Shown in pieces: positions 8,467-16,637 of a DNA stretch of 64,000 nucleotides. The position numbers and the translations under genes are program-made. How positions within the stretch are numbered: position 1 is the stretch's first letter; each line of letters begins with the position of its first letter. Source of the stretch: Paraburkholderia sp. BCC1885. GTDB lineage: Bacteria > Pseudomonadota > Gammaproteobacteria > Burkholderiales > Burkholderiaceae. The notes under the pieces were generated by a model that saw nothing but the letters and a program-made list of their open reading frames with translations, was not told the origin of the DNA and did not search any database. The stretch spans positions 1 through 64,000 of the forward strand of contig NZ_CAAJGM010000241.1 of the NCBI RefSeq assembly GCF_900996235.1. The letters run 5' to 3'.

Positions 8467-9066
8467 ATGCTCAAGCGAAGCCTGACGGAAGACGCACAGG
8501 AAGTTTTTCGCGCCATTGCTCTGATCGAGCTCGGCGCGCGCATGCAGGTGCTCGAGAGCGAATTGACGCTGTCGCGCGACCGCATGATTCGCCTCTATCG
8601 TGAGGTGAAGGGCGTTTCGCCGCCCAAAGGCATGCTGCCGTTCTCGGCGGACTGGTACATGACGTGGCTGGCCAACATCCACGCCTCGCTGTTCTATAAC
8701 ACGTACCTGTTCCTGAAAAAGGAAGCACGTTGCACGCATCTGGACGCGCTGACGAAGGGTTACCGGCTCTATCTGGAACACTGCAAGCACAGTGAGACGG
8801 AACCGGTGCTGGATCTGACGCGTGCGTGGACGCTGGTGCGTTTCTTCGACGCCGATATCCTGCAACTGACGCCGTGCTGCCGTTGCACGGGCAAGTTCGT
8901 CGCTCACAAGCACGACTTGCAGCACAACGTCGTATGTGGCGCCTGCCAGCCGCCGTCGCGCGCCGGCAAGACCAAGAAAGCCGCCGCTGCGGCCAAGCTC
9001 GAAGCGCAAGAGGCCCTGGAGGCTCAAGAGGCGCTCGAAGCTACGCAGATCGCGCAAGCCGCCTGA
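8467..9066 (+). CDS. flhC: flagellar master regulator subunit FlhC
   Basis: A 199-residue DNA-binding partner of FlhD. The zinc-binding cysteines are intact: PCCRC and, about 20 residues later, CGAC, matching the four-cysteine cluster of E. coli FlhC. The start ATG has GAGGTG six bases upstream. The C-terminus beyond the zinc domain is a low-complexity, alanine/glutamate-rich tail with an imperfect repeat (EAQEALEAQEALEA) of the type common in Burkholderia FlhC. It is probably co-transcribed with flhD. Confidence 0.95.
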   Translation: MLKRSLTEDAQEVFRAIALIELGARMQVLESELTLSRDRMIRLYREVKGVSPPKGMLPFSADWYMTWLANIHASLFYNTYLFLKKEARCTHLDALTKGYRLYLEHCKHSETEPVLDLTRAWTLVRFFDADILQLTPCCRCTGKFVAHKHDLQHNVVCGACQPPSRAGKTKKAAAAAKLEAQEALEAQEALEATQIAQAA

Positions 9067-9175
9067 GCCTGCGGTTGTTGGCCCGTGGCCGGCGTCGGCC
9101 CGCTGTCGTGCAGTCGGGCTCAAGCCGGTTCATCCAGTAGTTCTAGAAGTTCATTGCCCCGCAACATCGTGACCG

Positions 9176-9198
9176 CCAGAGGTTCTGCCAACCTCTGG
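9176..9198. terminator. hairpin between convergent flhC and mntH
   Basis: CCAGAGGTT, loop CTGCC, AACCTCTGG: a perfect 9-bp stem in the gap between the convergent flhC and mntH genes. It is well placed to end transcription from either side, though neither strand has a clear U-tract after the stem. Confidence 0.4.
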
Positions 9199-9271
9199 TA
9201 GTGCGCCTTCCCTGTTTGCTCAAGCCCATCATGGCCTGCACTGTCGTGCCGTGCCCAGTTCCGGGCGGCGC

Positions 9272-10597
9272 TCAGCCGAGCCATCCTATGGTCTGCACCA
9301 CCAGCCACAGGTTCGCGGCGGTAATCACGACAAACAGCGCCCACGCCAGCAACCGCGTCGGCAGTCGATTGGCGAATTCGCCCATCAGCGAGCGATCGTT
9401 GGTCATGCGGATCAGCGGATAGAGTGCGAACGGCAGTTGCAAACTCAGCACCACCTGGCTCGCCACCAGCAGCGTGCCGACCGCACCGTTGCCGAGCGTC
9501 TGCACGCCGATCAGCGCGGGAATCAGTGCCAGTGCGCGGGTGATGAAGCGGCGCTGCCAGCAGGGAATCTTCAGCTTTAAAAAGCCTTCCATGATCACTT
9601 GCCCGGCGACAGTGCCGGTGAACGTCGAGCTTTGCCCGGACGCGAGCAGCGTGATGGCGAACAGCACGGCCGCAAAACCGGTGCCGACGATCGGCGCCAG
9701 CAGCCGGTAAGCGTCCTCGATTTCGGTAACCTGGTTGTGCCCGGTGGCGTTGAACGCCGCCGCCGCGAGAATCAGGATCGCCGCGTTGATCAGCAGCGCG
9801 ATCACCAGCGCGACGATCGTATCCAGCCGCGACAGGCTGATTGCCGACGCAATGCTGCGCGAGTCACGCTTGACGGCGCGCGTCTGCACGATCGACGAAT
9901 GCAGATACAGGTTGTGCGGCATGACGGTGGCGCCGAGAATGCCGATCGACAGATAGAGCGGTTCGCGCGAATCGATGGCATGCCACGACGGCACGAGCCC
10001 CGCCATCACCGACGGCCAATGCGGATGCACGAGCACCAGCTGCACGATGTAACCCACGCCGATGGTGGCGATCAGGCCGAGAATGATCGCTTCGAGGTCG
10101 CGGAAATTTTTGCCCTTCAGGCCGAGCACGATCAGCGTATCGAACGCGGTCAGAATCACGCCGGTGGTCAGCGAGCACTTGAACAGCAGATGAAACGCGA
10201 GCGCGCCGCCCAGCACCTCGGCGAGGTCGCAGGCAATGATCGACACTTCAGCCAGCAGCCACTGCACGCGAGCGACGGCCGGCGAGTAACGGTTGCGCGA
10301 CAGTTCCGCGAGATCCTGGCCGGTTGCAATGCCGAGCCGCATGCTCAGGCATTGCAGCGCCATCGCCGCCAGACTCGACAGCATCACCACGAACAGCAGG
10401 CTATAGCCGTAACGCGAGCCGGCTTCGATATCCGTGGCCCAGTTGCCCGGATCCATGTAGCCAATCGAAATCAGCAGGCCTGGGCCGGCGAACTGCAGAA
10501 TGCGCTTCCATAACGGAGCGCCTTGCGAGACGGCGACTGTGCCCTGCACCTCGGATGGGCAGAACGGCGCGGTGGCGGTAGTCGGTAGATTGAACAA
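9272..10597 (-). CDS. mntH: Nramp family manganese/iron transporter MntH
   Basis: An 11-helix proton-coupled divalent metal importer (Nramp) of about 441 residues. The two metal-binding motifs are intact: DPGNWATD in helix 1 and MPHNLYLHSS in helix 6. The frame stays open upstream to 10693, inside the previous gene, but a TTG at 10597 has AAGAGGT six bases before it and gives an N-terminus (MFNLPTT...) of the kind I remember for Burkholderia MntH, so I start there. It lies 61 bases after the monooxygenase gene on the same strand and may have its own promoter. No mntR or manganese riboswitch was recognised. Confidence 0.9.
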   Translation of the reverse strand: MFNLPTTATAPFCPSEVQGTVAVSQGAPLWKRILQFAGPGLLISIGYMDPGNWATDIEAGSRYGYSLLFVVMLSSLAAMALQCLSMRLGIATGQDLAELSRNRYSPAVARVQWLLAEVSIIACDLAEVLGGALAFHLLFKCSLTTGVILTAFDTLIVLGLKGKNFRDLEAIILGLIATIGVGYIVQLVLVHPHWPSVMAGLVPSWHAIDSREPLYLSIGILGATVMPHNLYLHSSIVQTRAVKRDSRSIASAISLSRLDTIVALVIALLINAAILILAAAAFNATGHNQVTEIEDAYRLLAPIVGTGFAAVLFAITLLASGQSSTFTGTVAGQVIMEGFLKLKIPCWQRRFITRALALIPALIGVQTLGNGAVGTLLVASQVVLSLQLPFALYPLIRMTNDRSLMGEFANRLPTRLLAWALFVVITAANLWLVVQTIGWLG

Positions 10598-10658
10598 GCC
10601 GGTGACCTCTTGAGATAGACGTAGCAGCGGCGCCCAGCTCGGGGGGCCGCAGTCGACC

Positions 10659-11861
10659 TCAAGTGTACAAAGAAACGTCCGGCAATGTTCCATTCAACGC
10701 GTAACGACCGACGTCGCGCACGCGGTAGTCGAGCGGGTCGTGCAGCGTATGGACACGCGCATTGCGCCAGAAGCGGTCGAGTGCCAGCGGCGCATGAGTG
10801 GCGCGCGCCCCGCAGGCGTCGAACAGGTTCTGGCTGACATCGAGGGCTGCACGGTGCGCGAGAATCTTCGCTTCCGAAGTGGCGAGCGCCACATGGGCGC
10901 GTTCTTCGGCGGTGAGCGAAGCGCCTTTTTGCCAGGCGGCGTCGAGCGCCTGGGCGGCGCGCCCGGCCAAGGCCTCGGCGCCGATCGTCTGCAGACGCAT
11001 CTCCCCAAAGCGTGCAATCAGGTAGGGGTCGTCGGTGGCTTTCTCGACGCCCGAGTTGATCCAGGGCTTGCCATTCTGCGTCACGTAGCGGCGCGCTTCT
11101 TCCAGCGCGCCCTGCGCAATGCCGACGAACAGGTTGACCAGCACCTGTTGCGCAACCAGCGTGCGTAATGTGGCGCGTGGCGTAGGCGGATTTTCGGAGC
11201 GGTGCAGGACCTCCTCCGCTTCGATCTTCACCTGCGCAAACGAGACGCTGCCGCTATCGGTTTGCCGCTGGCCGATCGGGTCCCAGTCCTCGTTCACCGT
11301 AATACCGTCGCGCGCGGTGGGCACCACCGCGAAAATCGGCTTACCGGTTTGCGGGTCGTGGGCCGAGACGGTCATCATCTGCGAGCCGCGCGTGCCGGAG
11401 CAAAAACCTTTCTGGCCGTTCAGGCGGAAACCGCCGTCCTGGGTTGCGCTCGCAATCAACCGCGTGTCGAGCGGATTGACGGCATTGCCCCACCACCAGC
11501 GCGCTTCGACCGTGCCGCGCAAATAGCGCGCCCGTTGCGCCTGATTGCCCCACAGGTCGACGCTCACCACCTGCAGACACTGAAAGCCGAGCAGATGCGC
11601 GAGCGCGCTATCGACACGGGCAATCGCGCGAATCGTTTCGTAGATCTGTGGCCACGCTGCGCCCGCGCCGCCGAATTCGCGCGGCACGGCGAGCGTAAGC
11701 AGACCGGCGTCCGCGATCCACTGCTTTTCCCTCGCGGCATGACCGCCTTCGCGATCGCGTTGCGCCGCGGTGGCGCGCAATGCTTCCAGCAGGCTCGACA
11801 GATCGCGCGGGGCCGCTGACGTCCGTGCGTCAAGCCCTGCGGGATGGCCCAACTCGTTCAT
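10659..11861 (-). CDS. SfnB/DszC-like flavin monooxygenase, acyl-CoA dehydrogenase fold
   Basis: A 400-residue flavoprotein with the acyl-CoA dehydrogenase fold (N-terminal helices, middle beta domain GFRLNGQKGFCSGTRGSQ, C-terminal helices). The lack of the catalytic glutamate context and the similarity to the SfnB, DszC and SoxC type suggest a reduced-flavin monooxygenase acting on sulfur compounds. A ribosome site (GGAGA) lies just before the ATG. It directly follows the metQ-metN-metI importer genes on the same strand, supporting a role in using organosulfur compounds taken up by that importer. The call of subfamily is from memory and moderately sure. Confidence 0.7.
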   Translation of the reverse strand: MNELGHPAGLDARTSAAPRDLSSLLEALRATAAQRDREGGHAAREKQWIADAGLLTLAVPREFGGAGAAWPQIYETIRAIARVDSALAHLLGFQCLQVVSVDLWGNQAQRARYLRGTVEARWWWGNAVNPLDTRLIASATQDGGFRLNGQKGFCSGTRGSQMMTVSAHDPQTGKPIFAVVPTARDGITVNEDWDPIGQRQTDSGSVSFAQVKIEAEEVLHRSENPPTPRATLRTLVAQQVLVNLFVGIAQGALEEARRYVTQNGKPWINSGVEKATDDPYLIARFGEMRLQTIGAEALAGRAAQALDAAWQKGASLTAEERAHVALATSEAKILAHRAALDVSQNLFDACGARATHAPLALDRFWRNARVHTLHDPLDYRVRDVGRYALNGTLPDVSLYT

Positions 11862-11962
11862 GCAATCTCCAGATCAGCCGCGCTCGCAGCCAAGGCGAGC
11901 GTCATCGTGTCAGTATCGAATACGGCTGCATTATGCGCGTTTTCGTCGCGCAGATAGCCGGC

Positions 11963-12619
11963 TCACGCGCGGCGGCTGAGCCGCCGCACGAAGCGGTCGC
12001 CGACAAACTGCACGGCCGTCACGATGACGATCAGCAGGACGATGACCGTGACCATCACCGTGGTGTCGAAGCGTTGATAGCCGTAGCGGATGGCGAGATC
12101 GCCGAGGCCGCCGGCGCCCACCGCGCCCGCCATCGCCGACGAACCGATCATCGCCACCACGGTAATCGTAAAGCCGCCGAGAATCCCCGGCAGCGCTTCC
12201 GGCAGCAGCACATGCCAGATGATGTGGCGGCGCTGCGCGCCCATTGCCTGCGCAGCTTCGATCAGACCGCGATCCACCTCGCGCAGGCTCACCTCCGCGA
12301 CGCGCGCAAAAAACGGAATGGCCGCGATGCTCAGCGGCACGATGGCCGCCCACACGCCGATCGTCGTCCCCACCAGCAAGCGCGTGAGCGGCAGCAACGC
12401 CACCAGCAAAATGATGAACGGCGTCGAACGGAACGCGTTGACCAGCGCGCCGAGCGTCGTGTTGATCGAACGTCGCTCGAAAATACCGCCGCGCGTGGTG
12501 GTCACCAGGACGAGCGCCAGCGGAATGCCGATCAGCGCGGCAATCACGGCGGACACGCCGACCATCACAAGCGTGTCGCGGATCGCCCCGGCGAGTTCGG
12601 AGAGCCACATGTCAGACAT
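11963..12619 (-). CDS. metI: methionine ABC transporter permease MetI
   Basis: A 218-residue inner-membrane permease with five to six hydrophobic helices and the ABC-coupling EAA loop (EAAQAMGAQRRHIIWHVLLPEALPG, broken here as EAAQAMGAQ then LLPEALPG). It starts at the ATG at 12619, eight bases inside the end of metN, so the two are translationally coupled; the open frame further upstream is only a shadow of metN. With MetN and MetQ it imports methionine or related sulfur compounds. Confidence 0.9.
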   Translation of the reverse strand: MSDMWLSELAGAIRDTLVMVGVSAVIAALIGIPLALVLVTTTRGGIFERRSINTTLGALVNAFRSTPFIILLVALLPLTRLLVGTTIGVWAAIVPLSIAAIPFFARVAEVSLREVDRGLIEAAQAMGAQRRHIIWHVLLPEALPGILGGFTITVVAMIGSSAMAGAVGAGGLGDLAIRYGYQRFDTTVMVTVIVLLIVIVTAVQFVGDRFVRRLSRRA

Positions 12620-13817
12620 AACCGAGCACCTCGACGTAATTGGCATGCTGCCGGGCGCGGTCGACGAGCGCTGCGATTTGCGCATCGAGCGGCGCCGCGG
12701 CGGCGTCAGCGCCGTGTTGCGCGGCCGGCGTTGTTCCCACGCCCGAAGCAGCCCCGGGAATCTGCGCGGCCACCACCAGGCGCCCTTGCGCATGCCCCTG
12801 AATCCGGTCGATGCCACCGTGCACGAAGCTCACGCGACCGCCCGCCACGCTCAGCGCCTGCGCCAGCGCGCCGAGGTCCGGCTCGCGTTCATTCGTGCCG
12901 GTAAAGCGCACGTCGAGCAGCAACTGCGCCTCGCCGCCTTGCGTCAATTCATGTAACGGCTTGACGCGCGCGGCGAGATCCGCCGGCAGGTCGTGCACCA
13001 GCGTGCGCAATAGCGCGCGCGTTGCGTCGTGCTGCGGCGCGCCGAATACCTGCCAGACCGGCCCCGTCTCCACTACGCGGCCGCGCTCGATCACCGCCAC
13101 CGTATCGCAGACTTCGCGGATCACTTCCATCTCGTGCGTGATCAGGATGACGGTCAGCCCAAGGCGGCGGTTGATATCGCGCAGCAGCGCCAGAATCGCC
13201 TGGGTCGTTTCGGGGTCGAGCGCCGAGGTGGCTTCGTCGCACAGCAGAATGTCGGGGTCGTGGACCAGCGCGCGAGCAATCCCCACACGCTGCTTTTGGC
13301 CGCCCGAAAGACTCGCCGGATAAGCGTTGCGCTTTTCGCTCAGTCCAACCAGATCGAGCAGCGCATCCACCTTGCGCTCGATGGCGGCCTTCGAGGCCCC
13401 CGCAATCTTCAGCGGCAAGCCGATGTTCTCGCGCACGGTCTTGGCCGAGAGCAGGTTGAAATGCTGAAACACCATGCCGGTGCGGCGCCGCAAGGCGACG
13501 AGGCGGCGTTCATCCAGCTCGCCCACGCTGATGCCGTTCACGCTGATCGTCCCGGAACTGGGTTTCTCCAGCCCGTTGACGAGCCGCAGCAAGGTGGATT
13601 TGCCCGCACCGCTGCGGCCGATAATGCCGAACACCTCGCCGCGCGCCACCTGCAACTGGATGTCGGCGAGCGCGGCAACGGCGCCCGGCGCATTGCCGAA
13701 CACCTTGCCGATGCGGTCGAACACCACCGCCGGGCCTTGCGCCTCAGGCGACGCGGGCCGCGCCGACCACGCCGGCGCGGCCGCGATGAAACCGGGCGTA
13801 TCGAATAGGGAGGGCAT
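12612..13817 (-). CDS. metN: methionine ABC transporter ATPase MetN
   Basis: A 401-residue ATPase with Walker A GRSGAGKST, Q-loop VFQHFNLL, signature LSGGQKQR, Walker B ILLCDEATSALD and switch histidine LITHEME. The C-terminal part (after about residue 290) is a NIL/ACT-like domain, which in MetN binds methionine and inhibits transport. The protein is longer than E. coli MetN (343), mainly from a roughly 30-residue N-terminal extension and a loose alanine-rich insert in the NIL region. It is 63 bases downstream of metQ. Confidence 0.9.
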   Translation of the reverse strand: MPSLFDTPGFIAAAPAWSARPASPEAQGPAVVFDRIGKVFGNAPGAVAALADIQLQVARGEVFGIIGRSGAGKSTLLRLVNGLEKPSSGTISVNGISVGELDERRLVALRRRTGMVFQHFNLLSAKTVRENIGLPLKIAGASKAAIERKVDALLDLVGLSEKRNAYPASLSGGQKQRVGIARALVHDPDILLCDEATSALDPETTQAILALLRDINRRLGLTVILITHEMEVIREVCDTVAVIERGRVVETGPVWQVFGAPQHDATRALLRTLVHDLPADLAARVKPLHELTQGGEAQLLLDVRFTGTNEREPDLGALAQALSVAGGRVSFVHGGIDRIQGHAQGRLVVAAQIPGAASGVGTTPAAQHGADAAAAPLDAQIAALVDRARQHANYVEVLGYV

Positions 13818-13880
13818 CGAATCCGTCCTTGTTAAAGCATCAGCGCCATCGTCGTGCCGACGAGCCGCAAGCTCATGCGG

Positions 13881-14729
13881 CTACCACGCGACCGCGTAGA
13901 GATTGCCGAACGCCTTGTCGAGCTCGGCGCGCACTTGCGGCGAATGCTGATAGATCGAAATGAACTTGAGGATGCGCGGATCGTTCGCGCTTTCCGGGCG
14001 CACCACAAACTGAATCGCAAAGATCTTGTTTTCGACGCCGTCGAACAGCAGCGCGCTATTCGGATCGGCGGTGCCGGCGAGCTTGATGAAGCTCGGATAA
14101 CCCTCGGCGAGATCCACGTCGTCGAGCGAGCGCGCCAGTTGCGACGCTTCGAGCTGGACGATCTTCAGATGCTTTGGATTCTCGACAATGTCGAGCGGCG
14201 TCGCACGATAGTCGACCCCCGGCTTCAGCTTGATCAGCCCGGCACGCTGCAACAACTGCAGGCCACGGCCGCCGTTCACCGGATCGTTGGCAATTGCCAC
14301 GGTGGCGCCGTCTTTCAGTTCTGCGAAACTTTTGACCTTCTTCGAATACAGGCCGATCTTCATGATGGTGCCGGGGGCAATTGCCACGAAGTTATAGCCG
14401 CCCTGCTTCTTCGCGTTCTCCAGAAACGGAATGTGCTGGAAATAATTAACGTCGATGTCCTTGTTGGCGAGCGCCGCGTTCGGCGTATTCCAGTCGGTGA
14501 ATTCGATGATTTTGACGTCGAGCCCTTGCGCCTTCGCTTCGCGCGCCGCTTCCTGAAGCGCGCCGATCTGCGGCGTGGTGGCGATGCCGATTTTCAGCGT
14601 CGGCGTGTCGGCGGCAGCATTCGACGCCGCACCGGCGAACATCAGTGTCAATGCCACGGCGACGGCACCGCTCAGGCGCGCAAACGATGCCTGCGATTTC
14701 AGGCGCGCGATGGAATTGGAAAAACGCAT
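13881..14729 (-). CDS. metQ: methionine ABC transporter substrate-binding protein MetQ
   Basis: A 282-residue NlpA/MetQ family protein. The signal peptide has a core GAVAVALTLMFAGAASNAAA and no obvious lipobox cysteine, so it is probably a free periplasmic protein. The mature part opens with LKIGIATTPQIG and carries the family segments NYFQHIPFLE and TIMKIGLYSKK. I choose the ATG at 14729; an in-frame TTG at 14744 adds only five residues. The order metQ-metN-metI followed by an SfnB-like monooxygenase suggests use of methionine-derived or other organosulfur compounds. Confidence 0.9.
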   Translation of the reverse strand: MRFSNSIARLKSQASFARLSGAVAVALTLMFAGAASNAAADTPTLKIGIATTPQIGALQEAAREAKAQGLDVKIIEFTDWNTPNAALANKDIDVNYFQHIPFLENAKKQGGYNFVAIAPGTIMKIGLYSKKVKSFAELKDGATVAIANDPVNGGRGLQLLQRAGLIKLKPGVDYRATPLDIVENPKHLKIVQLEASQLARSLDDVDLAEGYPSFIKLAGTADPNSALLFDGVENKIFAIQFVVRPESANDPRILKFISIYQHSPQVRAELDKAFGNLYAVAW

Positions 14730-14744
14730 GATGGACTCGTTCAA

Positions 14745-14991
14745 TGAAGTGTTTGCGACACGCGAGCGAACGCCGCGGCATGCACGAATACACGCAGCAG
14801 GTCAGCAGCCGGCAGGATCAGAGCCGCACGCGCGGCCGGAAAGGCGTGATGCGCCGCTGGATTAGCGCGGACAACGGCACGGTTGACAGGTCATCGCCTC
14901 TCTCCAGATGAGGTGCGGACCATGATAGACGCCCCATAAGCGGCGGTCTACGAAGGGATTTTGCAAAGGAAATCGCGCCAGGCGATATACG
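14745..14991. other. intergenic region upstream of metQ
   Basis: About 250 bases between metQ and the efflux-operon terminator. It should hold the metQNI promoter. I saw no convincing gene, S-box or other riboswitch. A small AT-rich patch lies at its far end, just before the terminator hairpin. Confidence 0.4.
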
Positions 14992-15026
14992 AAAAGAAAA
15001 AGGGCCGAGCGCGCCGCTCAGCCCTT
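14992..15026 (-). terminator. Rho-independent terminator of the efflux operon
   Basis: Read on the minus strand: AAGGGC, one mismatch, GAGC, a five-base loop, GCTC, one mismatch, GCCCTT, then TTTCTTTTC. This is a stable stem followed by a T-rich run, 32 bases after the oprC stop codon, and it ends the llpE-bpeE-bpeF-oprC transcript. Confidence 0.8.
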
Positions 15027-15057
15027 CTTCACACTACAACTACCGCGGCAATGGCCG

Positions 15058-16626
15058 TTACTGCTTCGCCACTTGCTGCGGCACATCCTTCACAGCGGCC
15101 GTGGTGGCCACTACGGCGGAAGCCGGCGCGGCCGCCACCGGCACAGCCGAAGCCGCGCCATCGGCACCCCAACCGCCGCCCAGCGCGCGAATCAGGTTGA
15201 CCGTCGAGACCGCCTGCGTGCCCTCCAGATGGCTCGCCTGCAGCTGCGTCTGCAGCACTTGCCGCTGGCTGTCGATCACGTCCAGATAGCTCACCTGGCC
15301 TTCCGTGTACTGCGTCTGCGACAGATGCGAAGCGCGTTGCGATGCATTTACCGCGTCGTTCTGCGCCTGGATCTGATCGTCGAGCAGACGCAGGTCGGAG
15401 AGGTTGTCCTCGACTTCCTTGAACGCCACCAACACCTGCTGACGATACTGCGCCACGTCTTCGTCATACTTGCTGCGCGCCTGGGCCAGATTCGCCTTGC
15501 GACGCCCGCCGTCGAAGAGCGGCAAGGTCAGCGCCGTGCCGGCAAACGGTCCGAGCAGGAACGTCCGGCTCGACCACATGAACAGATCGCCCAGCGTGGC
15601 CGACTCGAACCCAGCCGCACCGGTAATATCGAGCTTCGGGAAGAATGCCGACTTCGCCAGCCCGACCCGCGCATTGGCCGCAGCCATGGCGCGCTCGGCA
15701 GCCGCCACGTCCGGGCGACGTTCGAGCAACGCCGACGGCAGACCCGGCGGCACGCGTGCCGTCACCGGCGCGAGCGGCGTTTCCGGGAACGAGAAGTTGG
15801 CCGGCGCCTTGCCGAGCAGAATCGCGAGGCTATGCTCGGAGGCCGCCCGTTGACGCGCCACGCCCACTGCATCGGCACGCGCGCTTGCCAGTTCGTTGCG
15901 GGCCTGCGCCAGATCCAGCTCGCTGATATCGCCTTCGGTAAAGCGACGCTGAATCAGCTTGAGCGTGTTTTCGCGCAACACCACCGTCTGACGATACAGG
16001 GTCTGGTCTTTATCGAGTTCGCGCAACTGGAAGTAGTTCTGCGCGACATCGGCCTGCAAGGCCAACTGCACCGAACGGAACAGCGCCTCGCTCTGCTGCG
16101 CATCCGCCTGGCTCGCATTCACATTCGAACCGACGCGGCCAAACAGATCCGCTTCGTACGACACGGTGCCGTCAGCGCGCCACAAAGTCGTGGTTTCCGA
16201 ACCATTGCTCTGCGGCAGGAACTGCGAAGCCGACGACAAGGTCTCGCGCGTCGGGCCAAAACCCGCGTCGAACTTCGGGAACCAGTCGGAGCGTGCCGCC
16301 TTCAGCGACGCCCGCGACTCCTGTACGCGTGCCGCCGCTGCCTTCAGGTCCTGGTTGGCATCGGCTGCCTGCTGCTCCAGATCGTTGAGCGCGGGGTCGC
16401 CGAAAATGCGCCACCATTCGCCACGATGCACGTCGTCGGCAGGTTGTGCCTGCTTCCACGTACCCGCGTCTTGCGGCGCGATGACCGGGGCTTCCTTGAA
16501 CGCCGCGGATGTGTCGACGTCCGGACGCTTATAGGTCGGCTCCACCGAGCAGGCTGCGAGCAGTGCGACCAGCAAACCGCTGGCTGCCGCCCGGCCCCAC
16601 CCTGGTAATGATTCAAACCGTTTCAT
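15058..16626 (-). CDS. oprC: RND efflux outer-membrane lipoprotein, OprC/OprM type
   Basis: A 522-residue TolC-like channel (NodT family). The signal peptide ends in the lipobox LAAC (about residue 26), so it is lipid-anchored; two repeated OEP domains follow. The start at 16626 has GAGGAG upstream; the long frame beyond it is a shadow of bpeF. The C-terminus carries an alanine/valine-rich tail of about 40 residues after the last helix. It starts 11 bases after bpeF and forms the outer-membrane exit of the tripartite pump. Confidence 0.85.
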   Translation of the reverse strand: MKRFESLPGWGRAAASGLLVALLAACSVEPTYKRPDVDTSAAFKEAPVIAPQDAGTWKQAQPADDVHRGEWWRIFGDPALNDLEQQAADANQDLKAAAARVQESRASLKAARSDWFPKFDAGFGPTRETLSSASQFLPQSNGSETTTLWRADGTVSYEADLFGRVGSNVNASQADAQQSEALFRSVQLALQADVAQNYFQLRELDKDQTLYRQTVVLRENTLKLIQRRFTEGDISELDLAQARNELASARADAVGVARQRAASEHSLAILLGKAPANFSFPETPLAPVTARVPPGLPSALLERRPDVAAAERAMAAANARVGLAKSAFFPKLDITGAAGFESATLGDLFMWSSRTFLLGPFAGTALTLPLFDGGRRKANLAQARSKYDEDVAQYRQQVLVAFKEVEDNLSDLRLLDDQIQAQNDAVNASQRASHLSQTQYTEGQVSYLDVIDSQRQVLQTQLQASHLEGTQAVSTVNLIRALGGGWGADGAASAVPVAAAPASAVVATTAAVKDVPQQVAKQ

Positions 16627-16637
16627 TGTTTTTCTCC

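Noticed and set aside
15073..16608. 511-codon plus-strand frame
   Set aside because: Exact antisense of oprC, whose lipobox, family blocks and operon position are clear.
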